Positions 1 to 8,123 of a DNA stretch of 64,000 bases are shown piece by piece; position 1 is the stretch's first letter, and each line of letters starts with the position of its first letter. Source of the DNA: Marinobacter nauticus. GTDB lineage: Bacteria; Pseudomonadota; Gammaproteobacteria; Enterobacterales; Shewanellaceae. Both the position numbers and the translations under genes were made by a program. The stretch lies in the NCBI RefSeq assembly GCF_019801015.1, contig NZ_JAHVJZ010000001.1, positions 186,001 through 250,000 of the forward strand, in the 5' to 3' direction. The notes beneath the pieces are model-generated. The model was not told the DNA's origin. It saw nothing but the letters and a program-made list of their open reading frames with translations, and made no database searches.

Positions 1-1
1 C

Positions 2-1123
2 CGCGTCATCGACCGGCGCGACAGCGATTCGATTAAGTGGGGACGCTACCGGGACAGGGATGTGTTGCCGCTGTGGGTGGCGGACATGGACTTCGCCGTT
101 GCCGCGCCCATCCAGCAGGCGATAGAGGCGCGGGCCCGGCATGGCGTATTCGGTTATGCCGCCGTACCGCAAAGCCTGCTGGATGCCGCGATTGCATGGC
201 TGGCAGCGCGATGGGACTGGCAGGTCAGTCGGGCAGAACTGGTGGCATTGCCTGCGGTGGTTCCCGGCGCCAACATTGCCACCCGGGTGTTGTCGACACT
301 GCGTCCGGTCCATCTGACCTGGCCGATACCGCTCTACCACCCTCTGGCTCAGGTCGCTGAAAACCTCTCCCTTCCCGCTACCCCCTTTACGCTGACTGCC
401 AGCGGACAATGGGACATGGCCTCACTGGACCGGGCCATCGCAGCGGGCGCCAACACCGTGCTGCTCAGCAATCCGCATAATCCCATAGGCAGTCGGTTTG
501 ACTCTGCCGCTTGCGAGGCGTTGGCGGAGCGGGTTAAACGCCACGATTTGCGGGTGATCAGCGACGACATTCACGGCGACATTCTGTTACAGCCGGGGGC
601 ACGGCACCGGCCTCTGTCCCGGCTGTGCCCCGAGATCGCCGAACAGGTGATAACGCTGATTGCGCCAGGTAAGGCGTTCAATCTGGCGGGCCTGCCATTT
701 GCGCTGGCGGTGGTGCCCTGTGCTCAAACCCGACGCGCCCTTAAGGAAGGCCTGAGAGGGCAGGTGCCGGCGGGCAATGTGCTGGCGATGGCAGCGGCGG
801 AGGCGGCTTACCGTCATGGTGCGCCCTGGCTGGACGCGATGCTGGACTATCTGAGGGGCAATCTGGCCATGCTGGAAGCGCGGGTGGCCCGGATGCCGGG
901 CGTTCGGCTTATTCGGCCCGAGGCCACTTACCTGGCCTGGCTGGATTGTCGGGAAGCGGGGTGGGAAAAGCCCGCCAAGGTGCTCGAAGCGTTTGGTCTT
1001 GGATTGTCGGACGGCAGTGAGTTCAGTGCCGGGCCCGGCTTTGCCCGGCTCAACTTCGGCTGCCCCAGGGCCACTCTTGAGGCGGCCCTGGACAGGTTGG
1101 ATCAGGCGCTGGCTTCGACCTGA
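2..1123 (+). CDS. MalY/PatB-type PLP-dependent C-S lyase / aminotransferase, 5' partial
   Basis: The gene is cut by the left window edge. The open frame begins at base 2, and the first visible residues (RVIDRRDSDSIKW...) already lie inside the conserved N-terminal strand, so only a few residues are missing. The GTG at base 62 is an internal codon, not the start. The fold is class I/II aminotransferase, of the MalY/PatB cystathionine beta-lyase group. Visible motifs are WVADMDF near the N-terminus, NPHNP at about bases 475-489, SDDIHGDI, and GKAFNLAGL, whose lysine (about visible residue 224) should bind PLP. The usual serine before that lysine is glycine here. These enzymes act in the cytoplasm on cystathionine or cysteine-like substrates, and the exact substrate cannot be read from sequence. 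Its last 22 bases overlap the convergent yecM gene. Confidence 0.85.
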   Translation, partial: RVIDRRDSDSIKWGRYRDRDVLPLWVADMDFAVAAPIQQAIEARARHGVFGYAAVPQSLLDAAIAWLAARWDWQVSRAELVALPAVVPGANIATRVLSTLRPVHLTWPIPLYHPLAQVAENLSLPATPFTLTASGQWDMASLDRAIAAGANTVLLSNPHNPIGSRFDSAACEALAERVKRHDLRVISDDIHGDILLQPGARHRPLSRLCPEIAEQVITLIAPGKAFNLAGLPFALAVVPCAQTRRALKEGLRGQVPAGNVLAMAAAEAAYRHGAPWLDAMLDYLRGNLAMLEARVARMPGVRLIRPEATYLAWLDCREAGWEKPAKVLEAFGLGLSDGSEFSAGPGFARLNFGCPRATLEAALDRLDQALAST

Positions 1124-1680
1124 CGAAGGCCCAGCACATCCCGCATATCGTAGGGATGAACCTTTACCGTAATGCCTTCATGGCGGAACGCCACGGTAGG
1201 GTTGGCCAGGGGTTCATCCTCGCCTTTGGGACAGCTGGTCTTGATCTCGATGCCGAGAGTGCCATCTTTCAGCACCGGCCATTTGGCCACGATGGCGGGG
1301 ATCTGCTTCACCGCGTCGAGCATCTGCTGTTTGTCTGTGGCACCGCAGGGCAGCACCAACTCAACATGCTCCCAGCCGTCACGACGCTTTTTGCCGTCAG
1401 GGAAGGGCAGTTCCACCAGATCGATGGCCCAGGGGCCGACCTGAATCGGCGTATCCAGCTGAATAAGCAGGATAGGCCGGCCATTGATCTGCTTATCCGA
1501 CAGAAGGGTGCCCCGCGCCAGCAGCGCGTCCCGTAATGCTTCCGCGTCGGGTTTTTCGGTGATCCGCAGGGCGATGTGGTCGGCAAGCAATCCGGCCCGA
1601 AGCAAGCCAAGGCGGTCTGCAAGTTTGCTGGCTTTCTCTCCGAACGCGGGCAGCTCAGCCATTAAAGTGTCGAGTGTCAT
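1102..1680 (-). CDS. yecM: YecM-like VOC-superfamily protein
   Basis: The 192-residue product matches the YecM family along its whole length, with blocks such as LLADHIALR, INGRPILLIQLD, IDLVELPFPDGKKR, GWEHVELVLP and TSCPKGEDEPLANPT. YecM has a glyoxalase-like (VOC) fold and is a presumed cytoplasmic metal-binding protein of unknown substrate. I chose ATG 1680 over ATG 1692 because it has a GGAAG Shine-Dalgarno sequence about 6 bases upstream and forms an ATGA overlap with the stop codon of the upstream yfcE gene, which suggests translational coupling. The 3' end overlaps the convergent MalY-like gene. Confidence 0.85.
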   Translation of the reverse strand: MTLDTLMAELPAFGEKASKLADRLGLLRAGLLADHIALRITEKPDAEALRDALLARGTLLSDKQINGRPILLIQLDTPIQVGPWAIDLVELPFPDGKKRRDGWEHVELVLPCGATDKQQMLDAVKQIPAIVAKWPVLKDGTLGIEIKTSCPKGEDEPLANPTVAFRHEGITVKVHPYDMRDVLGLRQVEASA

Positions 1681-2222
1681 TGTGGCTTCCATGTCGTGCT
1701 GGCCAGCTCCTGGCCGTTGAGATCCAATACCCGGAAGTGTTCGCCATCAAAATGGCCAAGGCTTTCGGTGTGCCCGCCTTTGCCCAGTGTTACTGAGCCG
1801 GGGTTAAAGTGCAGCAACCCATCCTGCCATTTTGCCACCGGTACGTGGGTGTGGCCGTAAGCGATGCCTTCCCCTTGCTTCAGAGGCGGCATCTTATCCG
1901 GGTTCATCAGGTGGCCGTGAGTCAGGCACAGGCGTCGGCCGTCGAGGATAAGCCAATTGTATTCTGCCATTAATGGAAACTGGCACAGCATCTGGTCCAC
2001 TTCGCTGTCACAGTTGCCTCTGACGGCCACGATGCGATCGGCGAACTCGTTGAGCCGCTCAGCGACATCGGTCGGGGCATAGCCCGGCAAAATGGGGTTG
2101 CGCGGCCCGTGATTAAGTACATCACCCAGCAGGATAATTTGTTGGTAACCGAGGCGTTCGCCAAGATCCAGCGCACGGTCCAGGGCGGGCAATACACCGT
2201 GGATGTCGGAGATGAACAGCAT
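1677..2222 (-). CDS. yfcE: YfcE-like metallophosphodiesterase
   Basis: This is a calcineurin-like metallophosphoesterase of 181 residues, close to the 184 of E. coli YfcE. Metal-binding motifs appear in the family order: D-x-H in FISDIHG at the N-terminus, GDVLNHGP, GNCD, THGH and GHTH. The family hydrolyses phosphodiester model substrates in vitro, with the physiological substrate unknown. The frame stays open upstream to 2612, but homology starts at MLFISDIHG, so ATG 2222 was chosen. The gene is translationally coupled to yecM by a 4-base ATGA overlap. Confidence 0.87.
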   Translation of the reverse strand: MLFISDIHGVLPALDRALDLGERLGYQQIILLGDVLNHGPRNPILPGYAPTDVAERLNEFADRIVAVRGNCDSEVDQMLCQFPLMAEYNWLILDGRRLCLTHGHLMNPDKMPPLKQGEGIAYGHTHVPVAKWQDGLLHFNPGSVTLGKGGHTESLGHFDGEHFRVLDLNGQELASTTWKPQ

Positions 2223-2427
2223 AATATCGAGATCGACAGAAAGGGTGGCGCTAAGTCTACTGCGTGGCGGGGAAGGGTGCCACTCCCGCTCCCAGATGCA
2301 TCCGGAAGTGGGGATAAAATGCACTATCTTTGGCCTGGGCGCTGGTGTAGGGTGAAAGAGCACCACAAAGAGATAACACCAAAACAACAAGTGTGCGCCG
2401 GTATCCAAACCAGGATAGGGAGGTTCT

Positions 2428-2781
2428 ATGAAAGACAGTATGGAAACCAAGTTGGCGGTTGGGCCGTTTGACGGATCAAAGGAAGAGCCCGAGGAAAACC
2501 TGCCCAGCCACCTGGTAGCGACCATGTGGTTGTGCATGCTCACCAGTCTGGACACTGACAGTCTGGAAGCGCTGGGAGACTGCAATATGGCAGTGGCGTT
2601 TGATCTCGGCATCGCGGTGCAGGTGTCGGATGAGGAAGACGTCCCGCTGCCAGAGCTGATGGCCGAAGTCTTTGAGTTCTACAACGAGAAGATGGACCTG
2701 ACCCTGCCAAGCATGAAGCTAGGCACGGCGATGGCCGGGAGCTACAGGAAAGCGCAGTCGGTTCAGCACCGAATGCACTAA
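2428..2781 (+). CDS. Conserved-looking small acidic protein, function unknown
   Basis: This 117-residue product is not recognised. It is acidic, has no signal peptide or membrane segment, and carries no motif I can name. Support for a real gene comes from a good ribosome-binding site (ATAGGGAGG about 6 bases before ATG 2428), a frame that ends immediately before a strong hairpin at 2784-2809, and absence of a competing gene, since the minus-strand frame over the same bases lies upstream of the credible yfcE start. It diverges from yfcE with about 200 bases between. Confidence 0.6.
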   Translation: MKDSMETKLAVGPFDGSKEEPEENLPSHLVATMWLCMLTSLDTDSLEALGDCNMAVAFDLGIAVQVSDEEDVPLPELMAEVFEFYNEKMDLTLPSMKLGTAMAGSYRKAQSVQHRMH

Positions 2782-2783
2782 AA

Positions 2784-2809
2784 GGAAAACCAGCTTCGGC
2801 TGGTTTTCC
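2784..2809 (+). terminator. Hairpin with UUCG tetraloop after the small acidic gene
   Basis: A perfect 11-bp stem (GGAAAACCAGC / GCTGGTTTTCC) closes a TTCG tetraloop just 3 bases after the stop codon at 2781. No long T-run follows, so termination efficiency is uncertain. The inner GGTTTTCC could contribute. Confidence 0.6.
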
Positions 2810-2897
2810 CGCATTATGGACTGCCCATTCGCTTTCCGTACAGCCAGTTACGCTATCATTGGCCCGAGTTCATAGTTCAAAAGAGGACACCAGAGTT

Positions 2898-3392
2898 ATG
2901 GTGAAACGTTACTGGTATGCCGTTGTGTTGATGGTCATGTTGCCGATTTCCGGTGCGCTGCAAGCGGCAGAAAAGGCGGTTATCGGGCCGGTTGCCCGTT
3001 TGTCAGTGGTTGAGGCCGAGATGACGTTCCTGGCCCGCATTGATACTGGCGCGTCCAAAACCTCCATTCACGCAGAAAACATGAAGGTGGTGGGCGGCAA
3101 ACTGGATGACTGGGACGACAACATCGGCAAGCCGATCCGCTTTGATACCGCCAATGAGGCGGGCACCAAGGTCACCATCGAAGCGGAGATCGCCGATGTG
3201 CTGCATATCCGCAACTCACAGGGCAGTGAAGACCGCTATGTGGTGTGGCTGCATGTTGGGGAGCCGGGCAAGGAGCGGCGAGTGTTGGTGACGCTGAAGG
3301 AGCGCGGCCCGATGACCTACAAACTGCTGATTGGCCGTAACTGGCTGGCGGGAGAGTATTTGGTGGACGTGGAGCTGCCGGACGAGAAGTGA
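2898..3392 (+). CDS. Exported retropepsin-like aspartic peptidase (RimK-neighbourhood 'ATP-dependent zinc protease' family)
   Basis: The product is 164 residues with an N-terminal signal sequence ending near LQAA/E (about residues 1-22). The body contains LARIDTGASKTSIHA, the D-T-G-A catalytic signature of retropepsin-like proteins, followed by conserved stretches VTIEAEIADVLHIRN and MTYKLLIGRNWLAGEYLVDV, as in the PF05618 family. The family is often annotated as a zinc protease, but the motif is aspartic. The signal peptide places this copy in the periplasm. ATG 2898 is preferred over TTG 2859 because the signal peptide starts there and an AGAGGAC sequence lies upstream. A shared bidirectional terminator follows. 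Confidence 0.8.
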   Translation: MVKRYWYAVVLMVMLPISGALQAAEKAVIGPVARLSVVEAEMTFLARIDTGASKTSIHAENMKVVGGKLDDWDDNIGKPIRFDTANEAGTKVTIEAEIADVLHIRNSQGSEDRYVVWLHVGEPGKERRVLVTLKERGPMTYKLLIGRNWLAGEYLVDVELPDEK

Positions 3393-3405
3393 AAATCGGG
3401 CAAAG

Positions 3406-3433
3406 AAAAAGGGCGCCATAAGGCGCCCTTTTT
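3406..3433. terminator. Bidirectional intrinsic terminator
   Basis: The stem GGGCGCC/GGCGCCC with loop ATAA (3411-3428) is flanked by AAAAA on the left and TTTTT on the right, so it can terminate the retropepsin gene on the plus strand and the cold-shock gene on the minus strand. Confidence 0.9.
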
Positions 3434-3449
3434 AGCGGGTAGCAACCAA

Positions 3450-3659
3450 TTAGATCTTGGTTACGTTAGCCGCTTGCGGGCCTTTCGGGCCTTGCTCGAT
3501 ATCGAAAGATACCTGTTGGCCTTCAGCCAGGGACTTGAAACCGTCGCCTTGAATGGCACGGAAGTGAACGAAAACGTCAGCGCCGCCGTTGTCCTGGGTG
3601 ATAAAACCGAAACCCTTGTCGTCGTTAAACCACTTCACGGTACCAGTTGCTTTAGACAT
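3450..3659 (-). CDS. Cold-shock domain protein (CspA family)
   Basis: This 69-residue protein is one complete cold-shock domain. RNP1 (KGFGFI) and RNP2 (VFVHF) are intact, and the sequence starts [16 protein letters not shown] as in typical gammaproteobacterial Csps. These small cytoplasmic proteins bind single-stranded RNA or DNA and act as RNA chaperones. A strong AGGAG lies 5 bases before ATG 3659. The region upstream on the minus strand looks like a long untranslated leader, which is usual for cold-inducible members. Which Csp paralogue this is cannot be said. Confidence 0.95.
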   Translation of the reverse strand: MSKATGTVKWFNDDKGFGFITQDNGGADVFVHFRAIQGDGFKSLAEGQQVSFDIEQGPKGPQAANVTKI

Positions 3660-3829
3660 GTTGTCTCCTGAATAAACAAAAATTAAAACACGCAATTTGT
3701 GCCCGACTAAAAGAGCTTAGCAGCCGGATCGAGCATTGAGCGCTTCGGACAACACGACTTAGCAATAAAGCAATGGAGCGAAGTGATCAGTATCAAATTG
3801 TTGCGCACGCCCAGCCTGACGGCTGAACA
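3660..3829 (-). promoter_or_regulatory. Probable long 5' leader of the cold-shock gene
   Basis: If transcription starts about 7 bases downstream of the candidate extended -10 element at 3836-3844, the mRNA carries a leader of roughly 170 bases before the ribosome-binding site. cspA-type mRNAs are known for leaders of about this length that refold on cold shock. The start site is inferred, not seen. Confidence 0.4.
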
Positions 3830-3835
3830 CACGCC

Positions 3836-3844
3836 ACTATAGCA
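3836..3844 (-). promoter_or_regulatory. Candidate extended -10 promoter (TGCTATAGT)
   Basis: On the minus strand the sequence reads TGCTATAGT, an extended -10 with a TG dinucleotide one base before TATAGT. No convincing -35 hexamer is visible, which is tolerated by extended -10 promoters. Confidence 0.4.
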
Positions 3845-3885
3845 CCCCGTGCACTTGGGTACACCCATTATTGGTGTCTTAAAGC

Positions 3886-3908
3886 GAAAAAGCGCCCTTT
3901 CGGGCGCT
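3886..3908 (-). terminator. Intrinsic terminator of rlmI
   Basis: Minus-strand stem AGCGCCC/GGGCGCT with a GAAA loop is followed by TTTT, placed 7 bases after the rlmI stop codon. Confidence 0.85.
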
Positions 3909-3914
3909 ATTCGC

Positions 3915-5105
3915 TTACCAAACCCGCAATGCGAGCCCTTTCAGGTAGAAACCTTCGGGGTATGCTGAGCCAATCGGGTGATCCGCAGACTGGGTCAGTT
4001 TCTCAATAATTTGCGCGTCACGGCCTGCATCCAGGGCGGCGTCCGCGACGATTTTCTGGAACAGCGCCGCATCCATCAGGCCGGAACAGGAGTAGGTGAG
4101 CAAAATGCCGCCAGGCTTGAGGCACTGCATCGCCACCAGGTTGATGTCCTTGTAGCCCCGGCATGCGCCGGGCAGCTGTGCCTTGTTGTCGGCAAACTTG
4201 GGCGGATCCAGAATGATCACATCGAACTGCTCGCCATTGTCCCGGTACTGGCGCAGCAGTTTGAATACGTCGGCTTCCACGTTGTTCAGGCGGGACAGGT
4301 CCAGTTCGTTGATCTCTGCACCCTGTTGGGCCAGTGCCAGAGCGGGCTTGGACACATCCACGTTAACCACTTCCGCCGCGCCGGCCTTCAGGGCGTAGGT
4401 GCCAAAGCCACCGGAGTAGCTGAAGCAGTTCAGTACGCGCTGATCTTTGACATAGCGGCTGGCGGCCAGTCGGTTGTCCCGCTGATCCAGGTAGGCACCG
4501 GTTTTATGGCCGTGCTCGACGTCCACCAACAGCTTGATGCCATTCTCCTCAAACACCATCGGCTGCGCCGGCAGTTCGCCGTGCAGCAGGCCGGCTACCG
4601 GCTTCAGGCCCTCTTTCTTACGCACGTCCACATCGGAGCGCTCGTAGATGGCGCACTGCGGGTACTGCGCTTTCAGCACTTCAACCAGCGTGTCGCGGTG
4701 CGTTTCGGCACCGGCGCTGAGCAGCTGACACACCAGCACATCGGCAAAGCGGTCGATGGTGATCCCCGGCAGACCATCCGACTCACCGGCAATCAGGCGG
4801 TAACCGGTCAGGCCGTCACGCTCAATCAGGAAATCCCGGCCCAGCTGAGCGCGCGCAATACGGCGGGCAAAAAACGCGCTGTCTACCGCTTCGTTTTTGT
4901 CGAAGGTCCAGATGCGAACGCGGATCTGACTCTGGGGAGAGTAGGCACCGCGGCCCAGCCAGCGGCCATCTTTGGCGTACACCTCGACGGTGTCGCCCAG
5001 TTCGGCGTGGCCCTCAATCCGTTCGACGCCGTTTGAAAACACCCAGGGGTGTCGACGCAGCAGGGATTTTTCTCGGGATTTTTTCAGAATGACTTTGGCG
5101 ACCAT
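3915..5105 (-). CDS. rlmI: 23S rRNA m5C1962 methyltransferase RlmI
   Basis: The product is 396 residues, the same length as E. coli RlmI. It has an N-terminal PUA-like domain (about residues 1-80, [15 protein letters not shown]...), a central linker domain, and a C-terminal Rossmann SAM methyltransferase domain with [16 protein letters not shown] near residue 222 (SAM binding) and [11 protein letters not shown] near residue 299. The enzyme methylates C1962 of 23S rRNA. The frame is open further upstream to 5363, but the family begins at [13 protein letters not shown], giving ATG 5105. It is divergent from cmoM. Confidence 0.93.
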   Translation of the reverse strand: MVAKVILKKSREKSLLRRHPWVFSNGVERIEGHAELGDTVEVYAKDGRWLGRGAYSPQSQIRVRIWTFDKNEAVDSAFFARRIARAQLGRDFLIERDGLTGYRLIAGESDGLPGITIDRFADVLVCQLLSAGAETHRDTLVEVLKAQYPQCAIYERSDVDVRKKEGLKPVAGLLHGELPAQPMVFEENGIKLLVDVEHGHKTGAYLDQRDNRLAASRYVKDQRVLNCFSYSGGFGTYALKAGAAEVVNVDVSKPALALAQQGAEINELDLSRLNNVEADVFKLLRQYRDNGEQFDVIILDPPKFADNKAQLPGACRGYKDINLVAMQCLKPGGILLTYSCSGLMDAALFQKIVADAALDAGRDAQIIEKLTQSADHPIGSAYPEGFYLKGLALRVW

Positions 5106-5258
5106 GGTGCTCGGGTCCGGGAAGGGAAAGAGGCCGGATTTTAGGCCCACCCCGCCCGACAGGCAAGGGGGCGGCGGAGTTTTCGTCGTTTGTGCAGGCG
5201 CTTGAGCGGTTTTCCCTGCGCTTATGCGACAATACCGCTTCAGAGTGAGGAACCTTGA

Positions 5259-6035
5259 TTGAACGACACCAATTTTGACGGCCGCGCCCGTAAATTCGCG
5301 GACAACATCTACGGCACCAGCAAAGGCCAGGTGCGGGAAGCGGTGCTCTGGCACCAGCTTCAACAGCGTTTTTTACCTCGGCTTAAGGCGGGTACGCCGG
5401 TTCTCGATGCCGGCGGTGGTCAGGGCCAGATGGCAAGACGGATTGCCGCTCAGGGGCACCCGGTGCTGCTGAACGATCTGTCAGAGGAAATGCTGGCGAT
5501 GGCGCAAAGCCGGGCGGAACAGGCGGGGCTGGCACAATGCTTTGACTATCAGCAGGGGGCGATTCAGTCTCTGCCGGAACAGATTGCTGCGCCCTATGCC
5601 GGCGTGGTGTGCCATGCCGTGCTGGAGTGGTCCAGCGAGCCGCAGGCGGTGGTGAAGGCACTGTCTGAGTGTCTGGCACCGGGTGGTGTGCTCTCGTTGG
5701 CGTTCTTTAATCATCTGGGGGCGGAATTTCACAACCTGGTGGCGGGCAATTTCGACAACCTCGGCGACGCGATGACCAGCAAGAAAACCCGCCGGGTTCG
5801 GATGGTGCCACATACGCCGCTTAAGAATGAGCAGGTGATTGGCTGGCTGGAGGCGCTGGGCCTGACCGTGGAGCACCAGTGCGGGGTGCGGGTGATTCAC
5901 GATTACCTGCGGGATAAATCGCAGCAACACACTCATCTGGACCGACTGATTGAGCTGGAGCTGGAATACTGCGATCGACACCCCTACCGGGAGATGGGGC
6001 GTTACACCCACCTGCTGGTGAGCCGGCCCGCTTAG
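5259..6035 (+). CDS. cmoM: tRNA 5-carboxymethoxyuridine methyltransferase CmoM (SmtA)
   Basis: This 258-residue class I SAM methyltransferase contains the SAM motif [20 protein letters not shown] and the CmoM-typical blocks [53 protein letters not shown] and [14 protein letters not shown]. CmoM makes mcmo5U at the tRNA wobble position. The only usable start is TTG 5259: an in-frame TGA stop lies directly before it, and GTGAGG sits about 8 bases upstream. It is divergent from rlmI, another RNA methyltransferase. Confidence 0.9.
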   Translation: MNDTNFDGRARKFADNIYGTSKGQVREAVLWHQLQQRFLPRLKAGTPVLDAGGGQGQMARRIAAQGHPVLLNDLSEEMLAMAQSRAEQAGLAQCFDYQQGAIQSLPEQIAAPYAGVVCHAVLEWSSEPQAVVKALSECLAPGGVLSLAFFNHLGAEFHNLVAGNFDNLGDAMTSKKTRRVRMVPHTPLKNEQVIGWLEALGLTVEHQCGVRVIHDYLRDKSQQHTHLDRLIELELEYCDRHPYREMGRYTHLLVSRPA

Positions 6036-6273
6036 CCAGCCGGGGCCGGTTCATCGCCCTGCTGCGCTTCGGCATTCTTTACCGCCATTCAGTGCATTCG
6101 GGCCAAACCAGAACTGAACAACATGGTGAAATATCGCGCTTTATCCTTAAGAATGGCGCGTTCTTGAGTTAGGCCAAGGAAGTCTCAGAAGCGGTGGGGT
6201 AGAGTGGCTCTGGTTGGGGTGACGCTCCCCCGGCCACCTTCACGCCAGAGCGTTGCTGTTGTGAGGAGGTGTG

Positions 6274-6771
6274 ATGACGAACCGGATGACCCGCTGTTAC
6301 TCCTGTCGTGAGTTAGTCCTGCTGGCGCAACGTCAGTGTCCTGTCTGCTTTTCCCTGTTGACCCCCTGGAGCCGCAAAGGCGTGCTCGCCACGGCATTGG
6401 TGTTTGTCGCACTGTCGGGCGCACTGCTGCTGAGTTCGGAACGGACCGAACGACTGGATGCGCAACGGGCGTTGCAACAGCCTCAGCATTGGGGGGCGAT
6501 GGAGTTGTTGGCCAACCGGGTAGAGGGCGTATTGGAACAGTTGGCGATGGCCACCGATGCCAGCCCGGCACAAGTCGCCGGGGCGCTGTTTGCGACTCAA
6601 CAGCAGCTCGAGCAGGTATCCGGCACGCCCGTGCCCCTGGGCCGGCTTACCCACCGTGCTTTGCAGGTGGCGCAGGCGGACAATGATGCCCATACACTGG
6701 GTCAGGTGATGGCGCAGGTGGCGAAAGAACAGCAGGCCGATCCCACCAGTTTCTTCCGGCCTCGTGCCTGA
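6274..6771 (+). CDS. Small membrane protein with N-terminal zinc-ribbon-like CxxC pair
   Basis: The 165-residue product is not assigned to a family. Its first 35 residues hold two cysteine pairs (CYSC and CPVC), which look like a small zinc ribbon. One hydrophobic segment follows (GVLATALVFVALSGALLLSS), then a Gln/Ala-rich helical, probably periplasmic, domain. ATG 6274 is preferred over the adjoining GTG 6271 because GAGGAGGTGTG precedes it with good spacing. It is followed by a strong bidirectional terminator shared with the condensin operon. Confidence 0.65.
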   Translation: MTNRMTRCYSCRELVLLAQRQCPVCFSLLTPWSRKGVLATALVFVALSGALLLSSERTERLDAQRALQQPQHWGAMELLANRVEGVLEQLAMATDASPAQVAGALFATQQQLEQVSGTPVPLGRLTHRALQVAQADNDAHTLGQVMAQVAKEQQADPTSFFRPRA

Positions 6772-6833
6772 TTCCAAACGCAGCTGCCAGCTGGCCAGAC
6801 TAACGCGATGCGCGATGGACCACAGAATTGGCA

Positions 6834-6870
6834 CACAAAAAAAGCCGGCTCGATGCCGGCGCTTTTTGTG
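6834..6870. terminator. Bidirectional intrinsic terminator between convergent genes
   Basis: The stem GCCGGC/GCCGGC with loop TCGAT (6844-6860) extends through CACAAAAAAA on the left and GCTTTTTGTG on the right, giving poly-U tails on both strands. It serves the zinc-ribbon membrane protein gene and the mksF-like gene. Confidence 0.88.
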
Positions 6871-6906
6871 TCATCCCTGGGCCACCCCCACAAGGGGGCG
6901 GTTTAC
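6863..6906. repeat. Possible minimal copy of the terminator-associated element
   Basis: Bases TTTTTGTGTCATCCCT, then a hairpin (CC-A-CCCCC / GGGGG-C-GG with loop ACAA), then GGTTTAC mimic the two ends of the larger elements at 42434 and 59334. Those begin TTTTTTGTTGTCATCCC plus a CCACC hairpin and end with a CCACC hairpin plus TTTTTAC. The position is also the same: on the T-tract of a terminator between convergent genes. It is short, so coincidence is possible. Confidence 0.35.
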
Positions 6907-8123
6907 TATCGCAGGGCGACCCGGACGTCCTGAATGTACTTGTTGCCACTGAACACCGGGTGGTCCACCAGGTTGGGGTCCAGCGCGAAGCAATCCTGCT
7001 GCTCCTTAGGCAGACTGTCGAACGCACCAATCACCTGATAGAGCCAGGATTCCTCCGGCCACTCCAACTGATGATGTTGCAGATACTCCAGCGCGGACAG
7101 CGGCTCGGCCCGGTCGATGGCGGCACAATAGAAACGATCCACATCCTGTTTCAGACCGTCGTCGCTGAGGGTGTAGTCTTCCGCCTGAGTCAGGGCAAAG
7201 GCCTCGCCATGAGCCAGCTTGGCGGCCGCGGCTTCCCGCTCCGGGCGGCGGATCTGCGCCACCAGCTCAAGCAGCGTCTGCTCCTCATCGGCCTGATTAA
7301 TGTCGACGGAGGCCGGTTGTAGCAGGGCGTCGGCCTGGTTGAACAGTGCCGGCACCTGAACCCGCTCAATGTGCGGGCCAATCTTGTAATCCGGGTGCTG
7401 TTCGCAGTGCAGCAAAAAGCCTTTGAGCAACCGGGTGCGGCCCTGAATTTCACGGAACCGTCCCAGCAACGCCAGCAGGCGGCTTTGCACCACCGCCATC
7501 TCCTGGGTGCAATCCACCAGAGTATGTTGCAGGCCAACGACCAGCAGACGGCGCAGCTCCCTGGCATCACCGGCCAGCTCTGCCAGTTCGTCGAAGCGGA
7601 ACAGCTCCAGACTGGCCAGCAGTTCGCCAACCTGATCCTGGGCCAGCTGGTTCTCCCGGATCTTGGCTTCGATGGTGCCGACGTAACCAAACTCGTTGTT
7701 GATCCGCGACCACAGGCTGCGGGTGGAGTAGCGCAGGCTCTCTTTCAGGCCAAATACCAGCTCCTGAAGCTCCTGCAAATGGACTTCGGATGCCGGGTAG
7801 TCATGCAGGTGCAGCGCTTCCTTGTAGTGGCCCGCCAGGGTTTTCAGGGTGGCAAGGGCCGAGCCGATATTGGCGTCCACCTGACGGTTACGCTCATCGC
7901 GCAAGGCTTCTTCCAGCATCTGTCGGACGGGGCGGGCGAGGCGCAAAGGCTCATCCGGCTCACCCCGCTTCAGGATGCCGTTCTGCACCAGCTTGTCGAT
8001 CGCCTTGCTGTTCTCCTCGTTCACCTCGGCGGTGCCCGCCAGATAGGTGTCCATCACCAGCGAAGAGTGACGGTTAAGGAGGCTCAGAAAGCGTTTGCCG
8101 GCGTCGTGCAGGTGATCGCTCAC
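6906..8123 (-). CDS. Kleisin-like subunit of an MksBEF-type condensin (MksF-like)
   Basis: This 405-residue, largely helical, acidic protein is the third gene of the condensin operon. It begins MSDHLHDAGKRFLSLLNRHSSLVMDTYLAG from a GTG at 8123 that overlaps the previous stop (GTGA). Leucine-rich helices in the middle and a C-terminal domain are compatible with a MukF/MksF kleisin. The assignment rests mainly on operon position next to an SMC ATPase and a small winged-helix partner, because the family has weak sequence conservation. The kleisin should bridge the two SMC heads and recruit the MksE-like dimer. The stop codon touches the candidate mini-repeat at 6863-6906. Confidence 0.65.
   Translation of the reverse strand: MSDHLHDAGKRFLSLLNRHSSLVMDTYLAGTAEVNEENSKAIDKLVQNGILKRGEPDEPLRLARPVRQMLEEALRDERNRQVDANIGSALATLKTLAGHYKEALHLHDYPASEVHLQELQELVFGLKESLRYSTRSLWSRINNEFGYVGTIEAKIRENQLAQDQVGELLASLELFRFDELAELAGDARELRRLLVVGLQHTLVDCTQEMAVVQSRLLALLGRFREIQGRTRLLKGFLLHCEQHPDYKIGPHIERVQVPALFNQADALLQPASVDINQADEEQTLLELVAQIRRPEREAAAAKLAHGEAFALTQAEDYTLSDDGLKQDVDRFYCAAIDRAEPLSALEYLQHHQLEWPEESWLYQVIGAFDSLPKEQQDCFALDPNLVDHPVFSGNKYIQDVRVALR

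Noticed and set aside
3978-5036. Plus-strand frame of 352 codons opposite rlmI
   Set aside because: RlmI matches its family over the full length on the minus strand. The opposite frame has no motif or ribosome-binding site.
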